From Acidimicrobiales bacterium (lineage in GTDB: Bacteria; Actinomycetota; Acidimicrobiia; Acidimicrobiales; UBA8190), in assembly GCA_035531755.1 (NCBI GenBank), contig DATKSK010000007.1:58749-122748 (forward strand): a stretch of 64,000 nucleotides of DNA, in the 5' to 3' direction. A program made the translations under genes and the position numbers. How positions within the stretch are numbered: the first letter of the stretch is position 1; every line of letters begins with the position of its first letter. The notes under the pieces are model-generated. The model was not told the origin of the DNA. It did no database searches and worked only from the letters and a program-made list of their open reading frames with translations. Positions 45,931-56,378 of the stretch are shown here, one piece after another.

Positions 45931-47121
45931 GTGCCCGATTTCCGACCCTTCGCCGGCCTCCGCTACGACCGGGCCGTGCCGCTCGACAAGGTCATCGCCC
46001 CGCCCTACGACGTGGTCGGCCCCGACGAGCGCGCCGAGCTGGCCGGCCGGCACCGGGCGAACGCCATCCATGTCGAGCTGCCCGTGGAGGACTTCCGGTC
46101 GGGCCTCGACAAGTACCAGGCCGCCGCGCACATCCTCGACGCCTGGCGCCAGGAGGGCGTCGTCGTCCCCGACCCCTGGGCGGCCTTCTATGCGTACCGG
46201 ATGACCGTGCCCGGCGTGGGGACGACGACCGGGGTCATCGGCGCTCTGGCGTGCGAGCCCGAGGGAGGCGACATCCTCCCCCACGAGCAGACCATCCCCA
46301 AGGACAAGAGCGACCGGCTCGACCTGCTGCGCGCCTGCCACGCCAACCTGTCCCCCATCTGGGGCCTGTCCCTGTCAGCGGGGCTGGCGGCGGCCTACCA
46401 GCCCGAGGGGCCACCCCATGCCGAGGCCGTGGACGACGCCGGGGTGATCCACGGGCTGTGGGTGCTCGACTCGCCGGCGGTGATGGAGCGGATCATGCGC
46501 GCCGTCGCCGCCGCGCCGGTGGTCATCGCCGACGGGCACCACCGCTACGAGACGGCGCGGGCGTACCAGGCCGAGCGGCGGGCCGCCCGCGACGGCGCCC
46601 CGGGGGACTACGACTTCGTGATGGCGTTCGTGGTCGAACTGGCCGAGGGCCAGCTGTCGGTCGGCCCCATCCACCGGACGCTGACAGGGGTGCCCCCCGA
46701 GGTCGACCTGGCCGAGGTGTTCGGCCGTTGGTTCGACATGGTCCACGCCGGGCCCCTCGACGAGCAGGTGGTGGAGGCCGTGGCGGAGTCGGGCGCCCTC
46801 GCCCTCGTGACCGACCGTGACGTATGGCTGCTCACCCCGCGCGAGCAGACCTACGCCGAGGCGGGCTCGGACCTCGACTCCAGCGTGGTCGCCCTGGCCA
46901 CGGCGGCCATCCCCGAGGCGGCGGTCACCTACGTCCACGACTGGCACGCGGCGGTCTCCGCCGTGGCCGCCGGTGGCGCCCAGGCGGCGCTGCTGCTGCG
47001 CGCCGTCACCGTCGACCAGATCTCCGACTGGGCGCACGCCCGTCAGCGGATGCCACCGAAGAGCACCTACTTCCACCCCAAGCCGCGGACCGGCATGGTG
47101 TTCCGGCCGGTGGAGGGCTGA
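45931..47121 (+). CDS. DUF1015-family protein
   Basis: The 396-residue protein has the family's N-terminal DFRPFAGLRYDRA, VIAPPYDVV near residue 28, DILPHEQTIPKDKSDRLDLL near 118-137 and the hallmark IADGHHRYETARAY near 205-218. DUF1015 proteins are conserved across many bacteria and have been linked with a HipA-like or phosphatase role in serine metabolism, but the function is not settled. The C-terminal YFHPKPRTGMVFR is also typical. GTG 45931 begins at the conserved region; GTG 45916 is possible. The gene is divergent from the MFS operon. Confidence 0.85.
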   Translation: MPDFRPFAGLRYDRAVPLDKVIAPPYDVVGPDERAELAGRHRANAIHVELPVEDFRSGLDKYQAAAHILDAWRQEGVVVPDPWAAFYAYRMTVPGVGTTTGVIGALACEPEGGDILPHEQTIPKDKSDRLDLLRACHANLSPIWGLSLSAGLAAAYQPEGPPHAEAVDDAGVIHGLWVLDSPAVMERIMRAVAAAPVVIADGHHRYETARAYQAERRAARDGAPGDYDFVMAFVVELAEGQLSVGPIHRTLTGVPPEVDLAEVFGRWFDMVHAGPLDEQVVEAVAESGALALVTDRDVWLLTPREQTYAEAGSDLDSSVVALATAAIPEAAVTYVHDWHAAVSAVAAGGAQAALLLRAVTVDQISDWAHARQRMPPKSTYFHPKPRTGMVFRPVEG

Positions 47122-47346
47122 GCGCTCCCACCCGGGGCGCGGCCCGTGACCCGGAGGCCCGACGGCCCGAGGAACGAGGGCGTCGCGACGTGCCCCCTTG
47201 CCGCAGCGGGCCGGCTGCGACTCACGCCGCGAGCGCCCTGTTCCTGCCCCCCCTGAAAGGCACAGGATCACGCCCGCCTGGACAGTGACTCCGAGTGCCC
47301 ATGGGGGTATCGGCCGGACACGGAGCGCGGTTGAGGATGTCGGGGT

Positions 47347-47365
47347 GGGACCTCGGTCCCGTTTT
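47347..47365 (+). terminator. Weak hairpin with T run between convergent genes
   Basis: GGGAC-CTCG-GTCCC is followed by GTTTT, in the gap between the DUF1015 gene and korB. The stem is short, and it lies 225 nt after the DUF1015 stop. Confidence 0.3.
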
Positions 47366-47383
47366 CGGTCCCGGCGGGGCCCT

Positions 47384-48420
<1,037 letters not shown>

Positions 48421-48421
<1 letters not shown>

Positions 48422-50373
48422 CAGCTCGCCACGTCTTCTTCCGCCGCCGCCGCCGCCGTGGTGGTGGTGGTGGTGGTGGTGGTGGTCGTCGTCGTGTCGA
48501 CGCCGAGCATCTCGAGGACGGCCTCCTCGATCTCGGCGGCCCGGAACGGCACACCCTGCACCTTCGACAGCGTCTTGGCGTCGACCAGGAATTCGGCGCG
48601 CACCAGCTTCGCCAGCTGGCCGAGATTGGCCTCGGGCACGAGCACGTGGTCGTAGGCCCGCACCACCTCACCGAGGTTGGCCGGGAAGGGGTTCAGGTGC
48701 ACGAGGTGGGCGTGGGCCACCGACAGCCCCCGGGCCCGCACCCGGCGCACGCCGGCGGCGATGGCCCCGAAGGTGGACCCCCATCCGAGGACGAGCACGG
48801 GCGCCCCGCCCTGGCCGTCCACGTCGTCCACCGCGACCGGCGGGATGTCGGCGGCGATGCCCGCCACCTTCCGGGCCCGCAGGTGGACCATGTGCTCGTG
48901 GTTGACGGGGTCGTACGAGATGTTGCCCGAGCCGTCCGCCTTCTCGAGGCCGCCGATGCGGTGCTCGAGACCCGGCGTGCCCGGCACGGCCCAGGGCCGG
49001 GCCAGGGTGGTCTCGTCGCGGAGATAGGGCCAGAACACCGGCGTGCCGTCCTCGGCGGTGTGGTTGGGCTCGACGGCGAACTCCACGTGCAGGTCGGGCA
49101 GGGCGTCGACCTCGGGCAGGCGCCACGGCTCGGAGCCGTTGGCCAGGTAGCCGTCGGACAGCACGATCACCGGGGTCCGGTACTTCACGGCGATGCGCAC
49201 GGCCTCGACGGCCACCTCGAAGCAGTGCGACGGCGTCATGGGGGCCACGATGGGCACGGGAGCCTCGCCGTGGCGGCCGAACATGGCGTGCAGCAGGTCG
49301 GACTGCTCGGTCTTGGTGGGCAGGCCCGTCGACGGCCCGCCCCGCTGGATGTCGATGACGAGGAGCGGGAGCTCGAGGCTCACGGCCATGCCGATCGACT
49401 CCGACTTGAGGTCCACGCCGGGGCCGCTGGTCGTGGTGACGCCGAGGGAGCCACCGAAGGCGGCCCCGATGGCCGCCCCGACGCCGGCGATCTCGTCCTC
49501 GGCCTGCAGGGTGCGCACACCGAAGTGCTTGTGCTTGGAGAGCTCGTGGAGGATGTCGGACGCCGGGGTGATGGGGTACGAGCCGAGGAACAGGGGCAGG
49601 TGCGCCTGGTGGGCGGCGGCGATCAGGCCCCACGCCAGGGCGGTGTTGCCGGTGATGTTGGTGTAGACGCCCGGCTCGAGCAGCGCCGGGCGGACCTGGT
49701 AGTTCGACTCGAACAGCTCGGCGGTCTCGCCGAAGTTGTACCCCGCCCTGAAGGCCCGCGTGTTGGCGTCGAGCACCAGGGCGTCGGCGGCGAAGCGCGT
49801 GGCGATCCACTCCTGAGTGGGCTCCACCGGGCGGCTGTAGAGCCAGCTCACGAGCCCGAGGGCGAAGAAGTTCTTGGAACGCTCGGCGTCGCGGGGCTTC
49901 ACCCCGGCCGCCTTGGCCACCTCCATGGTCAGCGACGTCATGGGGACCTCGTAGACCTTGTAGGCGGCGAGGGTGCCGTCGGTGAGCGGGTTGGTGGCGT
50001 AGTCCGCCTTGTCGAGGGCGCGTTCGTCGAAGGCGTCGACGTTGACGATCAGGGTGCCGCCCTTGGGGACCGCCGCCACGTTCGCCTTGAGGGCGGCCGG
50101 GTTCATGGCCACCAGGACGTTGGGGGCGTCGCCCGGGGTGAGGATGTCGTGGTCCGAGATGTGGACCTGGAAGGCCGACACGCCGGCCAGGGTGCCTGCG
50201 GGCGCCCGGATCTCCGCCGGGAAGTCCGGAAGGGTCGCCGTGTCGTTCCCGAACAGGGAGCTCACCGAGGTGAACTGCGTGCCCGTCAGCTGCATGCCGT
50301 CGCCGGAGTCGCCGGCGAAGCGAATGACCACCCGGTCGAGCTCGGTGGTCTGATGGTGTGTCGCGGTGGACAC
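48421..50373 (-). CDS. korA: 2-oxoacid:ferredoxin oxidoreductase alpha (gamma-alpha fused) subunit (KorA-like)
   Basis: The 650-residue protein joins the gamma domain (residues 10-200, with GDSGDGMQLTGTQF at 21-34) and the alpha/pyrimidine domain (about 235-620, with GSYPITPASDILHELS near 270 and AEDEIAGVGAAIGAAFGG near 295). With KorB it oxidises 2-oxoglutarate or a related acid to an acyl-CoA. GGAGGA 5 nt before the GTG at 50373 fixes the start. The C-terminus is odd: thirteen consecutive threonines then five alanines (about residues 627-644), coded by a trinucleotide repeat, before an acidic end. Confidence 0.93.
48442..48495. repeat. Trinucleotide repeat in the 3' end of korA (Thr13-Ala5)
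   Basis: On the plus strand five CGC, one CGT, nine GGT and three CGT triplets run without interruption. On the coding strand they give 13 Thr codons (nine ACC in a row) followed by five GCG Ala codons. The run is prone to replication slippage in steps of one codon. Confidence 0.95.
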
Positions 50374-50508
50374 GTCGTCCTCCGTCTCTGCGGACCGGCC
50401 GGCGCCCCCGACCGTCCATCCGGTGCGGGGAGCGCGTCGCCGTCGAAGCTTCGAAAGCGAGCATACCGCCACCGGGGCCCCGCTCCGGGACCCCCGGTGG
50501 CGGCGCTT

Positions 50509-51564
50509 CTATGCGATCGTGACCGCCGGGTCGAGGAAGACGTCCTGCACGGCGTGGAGCAGGGCCACGCCGTCGGCCATGGGTCGCTGGAAGGCCTTGC
50601 GGCCGACGATCAGCCCCGTCCCGCCGGCGCGTTTGTTGATCACGGCCGTGCGCACCGCCTGGGCGAGGTCGTGGGCACCCTTGGACTCGCCGCCGGAATT
50701 GATGAGCCCGATGCGGCCGGCGTAGCAGTTGACGACCTGCCAGCGCGTCAGGTCGATGGGGTTGTCCGTCGTGAGCCGGTCGTAGACGAGCGGGTCGGTC
50801 TTGCCGAAATTGAGCGCCGTGTACCCGCCGTTGTTCTCCGGCTGCTTCTGCTTGATGAGGTCGGCCTCGATGGTGACCCCGATGTGGTTGGCCTGGCCGG
50901 TGAGGTCGGCCGCCACGTGGTAGTCGGCGTCGGCCGTCTTGAAGGCCGGGTTGCGCAGGTAGCACCACAGCACCGTGAACAGGCCGAGCTCGTGGGCCTC
51001 GGCGAACGCGACACGCACCTCCTGGAGCTGGCGGTCGCTCTCCTCGGACCCGAAGTAGATGGTGGCCCCCACGCCGATGGCGCCGAGGTCGGCGGCCTGG
51101 CGCACCGACCCGAACATGACCTGGTCGTACTGGCTCGGGTAGTGCAGGAACTCGTTGTGGTTGATCTTCACGATGAACGGGATGCGGTGCGCGTAGCGCC
51201 GGGCGACGACGCCCAGGCCGCCGAGGGTGGTGGCGATGGCCGAGGAACCCCCCGCGAGGGCCAGCTCCACGAGGTTGGCGGGGTCGAAGTACGCCGGGTT
51301 CTTGGCGAAGCTGGCGGCCGCCGAGTGCTCGATGCCCTGGTCGACGGGGAGGATGGACAGGTAACCGGTCCCGCCGAGGCGCCCGTGGCCGTACAGCGTG
51401 GCCAGGTTGCGCACCACGGGGATGGGGCGGTCGGTGCCGAGGACGACCCGGTCGATGAAGTCGGGGCCCGGCAGGGACAGCTCCTCGGCGGTGATCCCCG
51501 TGCACGAGTGGGAGAGCAGGCCCTTGGCCTCCTCGCCGAGCAGTGCCTCGATGTCGGTGGCCAC
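50509..51564 (-). CDS. fbaB: Class I fructose-bisphosphate aldolase (FbaB/DhnA type)
   Basis: The enzyme cleaves fructose-1,6-bisphosphate through a Schiff base. The 351-residue protein closely follows E. coli FbaB along its length: [18 protein letters not shown] near residues 65-82, [16 protein letters not shown] near 122-137, [11 protein letters not shown] near 166, ADLTGQANH near 220, the lysine in [14 protein letters not shown] near 236-249, and [17 protein letters not shown] near 310. AGGAGG 9 nt before the GTG is a strong ribosome-binding site. No class II aldolase is seen in the window. Confidence 0.95.
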   Translation of the reverse strand: MATDIEALLGEEAKGLLSHSCTGITAEELSLPGPDFIDRVVLGTDRPIPVVRNLATLYGHGRLGGTGYLSILPVDQGIEHSAAASFAKNPAYFDPANLVELALAGGSSAIATTLGGLGVVARRYAHRIPFIVKINHNEFLHYPSQYDQVMFGSVRQAADLGAIGVGATIYFGSEESDRQLQEVRVAFAEAHELGLFTVLWCYLRNPAFKTADADYHVAADLTGQANHIGVTIEADLIKQKQPENNGGYTALNFGKTDPLVYDRLTTDNPIDLTRWQVVNCYAGRIGLINSGGESKGAHDLAQAVRTAVINKRAGGTGLIVGRKAFQRPMADGVALLHAVQDVFLDPAVTIA

Positions 51565-51721
51565 GGGCGTTCGCCTCCTGGGGAGTCGGGTCTGGGTGCG
51601 TCGCGATGCCGCCGCGGCAAGAGCGGCGATGCCTGGAGCCTACCGTTCATCATTCCCGGGTCCCAGGTCCGAAAGGCCCCTTGGCACCGGTCCGACCCCT
51701 CCGTTCGGGCCCGCCGCGGCT

Positions 51722-52765
51722 CTAGGGGGCGTCGGCCAGCGCCTTCAGCGCCCGCTCGAGGCCGGCGTCGTCGACGTCGTGGTGGGTGACGAGCCGCACC
51801 ACGCCGGGGCCGATGGTCCCGGCAAGGACGCCCTCGCGCCGGAGGTGCTCCACCACTCGCTCGGGGGCGCGGTGGGCGAAGGCCACGATGTTCGTTTGAA
51901 CGTGCGCCGGGTCGCACCCGCAGTCGGGCCAGCGCTCCGCCACGGCGTGGGCCAGGCGCTGCGCCCGGGCGTGGTCGTCGGCCAGCCGCGCCACCATGGT
52001 GCGCAGGGCCACGAGCCCGGCGGCAGCGATGACGCCCGCCTGCCGCATGCCGCCCCCCAGGCGCTGACGCTCGGTGCGCGCCGCCTCGATCACGTCGGCG
52101 GGGCCGGCGAGCAATGAGCCCACCGGAGCGCACAGGCCCTTGGAGAGGCACGACATCACCGTCGTCACCGGCGCCGCCAAGCGCGCCGCGTCGACACCGG
52201 TGGCGACCTCGGCGTTGAACAGCCGAGCGCCGTCCATGTGCACCGGGAGCCCGGCGCAGGCGGAGACCACGGCCTCGAGCGCGGCCAGGGTCCACGGCAC
52301 CCCGCCCGCGGGCATGTGGGTGTTCTCGACGCAGACGAGCCCGGGCCGCGGGTGGTGGTGGGAGGCGGCCTCGATCGCCCAGGCCACGTCGGTGACGGCC
52401 AGGGTCCCGTCGGCGTCGTCGACGGGGTGCAGCTGCACGCCGGCGTTGGCCGCCGCCCCGCCGGCCTCGTAGATGACCACGTGCTGGCGGCGCCCGGCGA
52501 CGACGAGGTCGCCCGGCCGGCACAGGGTCCGCAGTGCCACCTGGTTGGCCATGGTGCCCGAGGGGACGTAGAGCGCGGCGTCCTTGCCGACGCGCGCTGC
52601 GTAGGCCTCCTCGAGGGCGTTGACGGTGGGGTCGTCCCCGTAGCCGTCGTCGCCCACCTCGGCGTCGGCCATGGCGCGGCGCATCTCCGGGGTGGGGCGG
52701 GTGACGGTGTCGCTGCGCAGGTCGACGAGGCCGTCGGCTCCAGCGGGCGCGGCCGACGGGGACAT
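51722..52765 (-). CDS. ltaE: Low-specificity L-threonine aldolase
   Basis: This PLP enzyme splits threonine or allo-threonine into glycine and acetaldehyde. The 347-residue protein has [19 protein letters not shown] near residues 15-33, [15 protein letters not shown] near 38-52, [15 protein letters not shown] near 175, and the PLP lysine in [17 protein letters not shown] near 200. Length and order are normal. TAGCAT ends 6 nt before the ATG. Glycine from this enzyme could feed ThiO and the glycine cleavage system. Confidence 0.93.
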   Translation of the reverse strand: MSPSAAPAGADGLVDLRSDTVTRPTPEMRRAMADAEVGDDGYGDDPTVNALEEAYAARVGKDAALYVPSGTMANQVALRTLCRPGDLVVAGRRQHVVIYEAGGAAANAGVQLHPVDDADGTLAVTDVAWAIEAASHHHPRPGLVCVENTHMPAGGVPWTLAALEAVVSACAGLPVHMDGARLFNAEVATGVDAARLAAPVTTVMSCLSKGLCAPVGSLLAGPADVIEAARTERQRLGGGMRQAGVIAAAGLVALRTMVARLADDHARAQRLAHAVAERWPDCGCDPAHVQTNIVAFAHRAPERVVEHLRREGVLAGTIGPGVVRLVTHHDVDDAGLERALKALADAP

Positions 52766-52771
52766 GGGTCG

Positions 52772-52777
52772 ATGCTA
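52772..52777 (-). promoter_or_regulatory. -10 hexamer, leaderless start of ltaE
   Basis: TAGCAT (minus strand) ends 6 nt before the ATG at 52765. It overlaps the end of the TPR gene. Confidence 0.45.
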
Positions 52778-54235
52778 CCCAGGGGTCGCGGCCGGCCCCC
52801 GGCGCCGGGGGCGGGGGCGGCGCGGCGACCCCAGGGCCAGGAGGCGCTCGGCGGCGTCGGCCGTCTCGGCGTCGACCGCCACCACGCGGGCGAAGAGGTC
52901 GCGAGCGCGCGGCACGTCGCCGGCGCGCTCGTAGAGGTCGGCCAGCAGGTACCACTGCCGGACGTGGCGGTCCCCGGGGTGGCGCAGGTTCCGGGCCGCG
53001 CCGGCGGCAGCGAGGAGGACGATGGCGTCGTCGAGCCTGCCCTGTCCGGCCATGTCCGCCGCCATGACCAGCCGGCCCTCCACGAGCACGTCGGCCGGCG
53101 GGGACGAGGTACGCAATTCCTTCCACAGGGCCTCGACGCGCCGGTGGTGGCCCATGGCGCGTTGGCAGTCCATCAGGACGGGCAGCTGGGCGGGGTCGTC
53201 GCCCGAGAGGCTTCGTGCCGCGGTGAGGTGCTTCACCGCCTCGCGCCAGCGCCCCAGCCGGTAGCACACCAGGCCGTGCAGCTCGCGGGCGGCGGCCGAC
53301 TCGGGCACCTCGTCGGCCAGGGGGCGGGTGATCCGCGCCGCTTCGGTGTAGCGGTCGCGCTCGTAGGCGCGTGCCGCGGCCGCCATGCGCCCCGCCAGCC
53401 GCTGGGCCTTGGCGCGCCCGACGGCACCGGCGAGCTCCTCCACGACGTCGCTCGGAATAGCCTCGTCAGACGACACGGACGCCGGTGACGGGCGCCCCGC
53501 CGACGCCGCGACACGGTCCGGACGTCGTCGGCCGGGTCGCGCGCCTCGCTCGGGCTCGTCCGACGCCACACCGTCGAAGACCCAGACCTCCTCGATCCAT
53601 GGTGAGCGCGGGTGCTGGCCCCTGTCGGCTCGGGCGGCGTCCCGGCGGTCCGCCGGCGTACCCCCGGCATCCTCCCCGAGCACTCGGACACCCTTGCGGG
53701 CGACGCTCCCCCACCGCCGGGCGGGTCCTTCCGGGGACGTCGGGGGCCGGCGGCCCGGCGGGCGGGGGGCCCGGGACGGCGGCGTGGCGGACGTCGGGGG
53801 CCGGCGGCCGGGCGGGCGGGGGGCCCGGGACGGCGGCGTGGCGGACGTCGGGGGCCGGCGGCCCGGCGGGCGGGGGGCCCGGGACGGCGGCGTGCGAGGC
53901 GCGCCCGAGCTCATCGACGGGGCGCCGGACCGCCGGGTCGGTTGGCGCGGCGGCGTCCCGTCGTCCCTCGGGTACCGCCTTCCTGCGCCTTGTGCCCGGG
54001 CACGCCCGTCGCTGCGTGGCGCACTGCCGCGCTCGGGGCGCTCACCCCCGCGACCAGCATGTTCACCCCCGGAAGCACCGGGGTTGCGGGGTCTTCCGGG
54101 GGTCGAACGGCCTGGAATTCGGGCGGGCGCCGCCCCGCTCGACGCGTCGCCGCTTCGTCCGCGGCTCGCCTGTGGGCGCCCGCTGCGGGAACCCGCCGGT
54201 CGCCGGGGACGGCCCGATGCTGCGTCCCGGGGCAC
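52775..54235 (-). CDS. TPR-repeat protein with long repetitive disordered N-terminus
   Basis: The C-terminal half (about residues 265-475 of the longest form) is helical, with TPR-like units such as AAARAYERDRYTEAARITRPL, LHGLVCYRLGRWREAVKHL and WYLLADLYERAGDVPRARDLF. A conserved N-terminal block, PARRWGSVARKGVRVLGED and later EEVWVFDGVASDE, matches a tetratricopeptide family I associate with Acidimicrobiia. Before it comes an Arg/Pro-rich region with three 18-residue repeats coded by 54-bp DNA repeats. The start is uncertain: GTG 54235 gives 486 residues, ATG 53914 gives 379. The function is unknown; the fold suggests a scaffold. Confidence 0.65.
   Translation of the reverse strand: MPRDAASGRPRRPAGSRSGRPQASRGRSGDASSGAAPARIPGRSTPGRPRNPGASGGEHAGRGGERPERGSAPRSDGRARAQGAGRRYPRDDGTPPRQPTRRSGAPSMSSGAPRTPPSRAPRPPGRRPPTSATPPSRAPRPPGRRPPTSATPPSRAPRPPGRRPPTSPEGPARRWGSVARKGVRVLGEDAGGTPADRRDAARADRGQHPRSPWIEEVWVFDGVASDEPERGARPGRRRPDRVAASAGRPSPASVSSDEAIPSDVVEELAGAVGRAKAQRLAGRMAAAARAYERDRYTEAARITRPLADEVPESAAARELHGLVCYRLGRWREAVKHLTAARSLSGDDPAQLPVLMDCQRAMGHHRRVEALWKELRTSSPPADVLVEGRLVMAADMAGQGRLDDAIVLLAAAGAARNLRHPGDRHVRQWYLLADLYERAGDVPRARDLFARVVAVDAETADAAERLLALGSPRRPRPRRRGPAATPG
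53736..53897. repeat. Three near-identical 54-bp direct repeats in the TPR gene
   Basis: Units start at 53736, 53790 and 53844 with few mismatches. On the minus strand each encodes the 18-residue unit TPPSRAPRPPGRRPPTSA (the final copy diverges at its end). The length, a multiple of three, keeps the frame. Confidence 0.9.
54065..54103. repeat. Perfect 11-bp inverted repeat near the 5' end of the TPR gene
   Basis: ACCCCCGGAAG and CTTCCGGGGGT flank a 17-nt loop. If the TPR gene starts at 53914 this is a leader hairpin 150 nt upstream; if it starts at 54235 it is within the coding region. Confidence 0.7.
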
Positions 54236-54360
54236 ATGGGGAGCATACCGATCGCCGGCGGGTCGTCCGCCCCGCCCTGAGCGCCTGGCCCGATCGCCGG
54301 TGAGATGTCGAAACGTCCCGGCGCGGGACCCGCGCGCGGGGATCAGTGCGAACCCCGACG

Positions 54361-54440
54361 CACGGCGTTAACGTTCCCGTCACGGCGGTAACGCTCCCGT
54401 CACAGCGGTAACGTTCCCGTCACGGCGTTAACGTTCCCGT
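54361..54440. repeat. Four 20-bp tandem iterons upstream of the peptide ABC transporter
   Basis: Units of CACGGCGTTAACGTTCCCGT begin at 54361, 54381, 54401 and 54421. Units 1 and 4 are identical. Units 2 and 3 have GGTAAC in place of GTTAAC and one or two further changes. A partial fifth copy (CACAGC) follows. Units 1 and 4 hold the 8-bp palindrome CGTTAACG. The array ends 51 nt before the ATG of the substrate-binding protein, so it is a likely operator for a cooperatively binding regulator. Confidence 0.85.
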
Positions 54441-54491
54441 CACAGCAGGGGCGGACACGCAACAGACCGAGAGCGAGGGAGAAAGCAGAAC

Positions 54492-56297
54492 ATGCGACGA
54501 CTCACGAAGGTGGCACACGCTTCCGTCGCGGCGCTCGCCGCCGCCCTGCTCCTGGCGGCATGCAGCTCCTCCAGCAGTTCCTCCACCGGCACCACCGCGC
54601 CCTCGTCGTCCTCCGGCGCGGTCAGGGGCGGAACGCTCAGCCTCGTCGGGCAGGGCGACGTCGACTTCATGGACACCGCCGACGGGTACTACGACGTGAC
54701 CTACATGCTCGAGCGCACGTTCACGCGTCAGCTCTACACCTTCCCGACCGCCCCGACCCTCGCCCAGCAGATCACTCCGGTGCCCGACCTCGCCACCGGG
54801 ATGCCGACGGTGACCAACGGCGGGAAGACCTACACCATCACGATCCGGCAGGGCGCAATGTGGGACACGAGTCCGCCCCGCCAGGTGACCGCTGCCGACG
54901 AGGTCCTCGCCATGAAGCGCCTCTGCAACCCGGCCAGCCCGACAGGGGCCCCGGGGTATTTCGAGAGCACCATCGTGGGGATGGCCGCCTACTGCACCGC
55001 CTTCGCCAACGTCGGGACCGACGTCACGAGCATCAAGAACTACATCGACTCGCATGACATCGCCGGCGTGAAGGCCACGGGCCAGCGGACCGTCCAGTTC
55101 ACCTTGACACAGCCTGCTTCGGACTTCATCGACATCCTCAGCCTCTATTTCTCCTCCCCGACGCCGGTCGAGTACCTGAACTACGTGCCGGGCGGTCCTG
55201 AGCAGGCACAGCACACCATCTCCGACGGCCCCTACAAGATCTCGAGCTACGTCCCGACCTCGTCGATCGCCCTGGTGCGGAACCCGGCGTGGAAGGCCTC
55301 GACGGACCCGATCCGCCACGCCTACGTCAACGAGATCAAGGTCACCGAGGGCGTGGCCACCGCCACGGCAGCCATCCAGCAGGTCCAGGCGGGCACCGCC
55401 GACATGCTGTGGGACCAGATCGTGCCCACCGCGCAGCTCGCCGGCATGGTCGCGAGCCACGACCCCAATCTCGTGATCGGGCCGGACGGCAACAACTTCA
55501 TCACGATCAACCCCTATGTCGCCATCAACCTGCAGAGCCCGAACAACGGAGGGGCGCTCAGCAAGCTGCCCGTGCGCCAGGCTCTCGAGTACGCATTCAA
55601 CAAGGTCGCCGTGAGCCAGATCTACGGCGGTGCGGCGATCTCCAAGCCGCTCGATCAGGTCATCCCGGGCGGGAGCGTCGGCAACATCGCGGGGTACAAC
55701 CCCTACCCCACCAACGGCGACCAGGGTGACCCCGCCAAGGCGAAGCAGCTGCTGCAGCAGGCGGGCTACTCCCCGGGCCAGATCACGCTCAAGCTCGTGT
55801 ACCGGACGAACACCGTCCACCCGCAGGTCGCCCAGACCGACCAGGCGGCCCTGCAGGCAGCCGGCTTCAACGTGCAGCTCATCCCGGTGACCCCGGCCAA
55901 CACCTTCTACACCAAGTACCTGGAGAACCCGACGGCATCCAAGGCCGGTCAGTGGGACATCGCCGAGGCGGGCTGGATCCCGGACTGGATGGGCAACAAC
56001 GGCCGCGCCGTGATCTCTCCCCTGTTCGACGGACGGACCTACGGGCCGAACACCCAGGACTACGGCGACTACAACAGCTCGGTCGTCAACGCCGACATCG
56101 ACAAGGCGCTGGCCGCCACGTCGACCGCGACGGCCAAGACGTACTGGGAGGACGCTGCCAAGCAGGTCATGAAGGACGCGGCCGTCGTCCCGCTCGGTGC
56201 CCAGAAGACAGCCACGTACCACTCCACGCGGGTGCATGGCTGTGACTTCTACTTCGTCAACCAGAACTGTGACATCGCCAACGTGTGGCTGCACTGA
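54492..56297 (+). CDS. Peptide/nickel-type ABC transporter substrate-binding lipoprotein (SBP family 5)
   Basis: The 601-residue lipoprotein has a signal peptide ending in the lipobox LAAC (Cys24), then a Ser/Thr linker. The mature part is a family 5 solute-binding fold: GGTLSLVGQGDVDFMDTADGYYD near residue 40, PDLATGMPTVTNGGKTYTITIRQGAMWD-type sequence near 98, and the C-terminal AEAGWIPDWMGNNGRAVI near 490. It binds oligopeptides or similar ligands outside the membrane and delivers them to the transporter encoded next. The start follows GAGGGAG by about 11 nt. Four iterons lie upstream. Confidence 0.9.
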   Translation: MRRLTKVAHASVAALAAALLLAACSSSSSSSTGTTAPSSSSGAVRGGTLSLVGQGDVDFMDTADGYYDVTYMLERTFTRQLYTFPTAPTLAQQITPVPDLATGMPTVTNGGKTYTITIRQGAMWDTSPPRQVTAADEVLAMKRLCNPASPTGAPGYFESTIVGMAAYCTAFANVGTDVTSIKNYIDSHDIAGVKATGQRTVQFTLTQPASDFIDILSLYFSSPTPVEYLNYVPGGPEQAQHTISDGPYKISSYVPTSSIALVRNPAWKASTDPIRHAYVNEIKVTEGVATATAAIQQVQAGTADMLWDQIVPTAQLAGMVASHDPNLVIGPDGNNFITINPYVAINLQSPNNGGALSKLPVRQALEYAFNKVAVSQIYGGAAISKPLDQVIPGGSVGNIAGYNPYPTNGDQGDPAKAKQLLQQAGYSPGQITLKLVYRTNTVHPQVAQTDQAALQAAGFNVQLIPVTPANTFYTKYLENPTASKAGQWDIAEAGWIPDWMGNNGRAVISPLFDGRTYGPNTQDYGDYNSSVVNADIDKALAATSTATAKTYWEDAAKQVMKDAAVVPLGAQKTATYHSTRVHGCDFYFVNQNCDIANVWLH

Positions 56298-56378
56298 TCG
56301 CCACGGCGAGGTCTGACATCGCCACCGCGACGATCGATTTGGCCTAACGTCGGTCCGACCAAGGACGGACGCGGACCT

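Noticed and set aside
53736..53897. Possible CRISPR array (three regular direct repeats)
   Set aside because: The 54-bp units are contiguous, with no spacers, and encode an in-frame protein repeat. No cas gene is present.
54361..54440. Replication origin iterons or DnaA boxes
   Set aside because: No TTATCCACA-like box, AT-rich unwinding segment, or dnaA/rep gene is nearby. The array lies directly upstream of a transporter operon.
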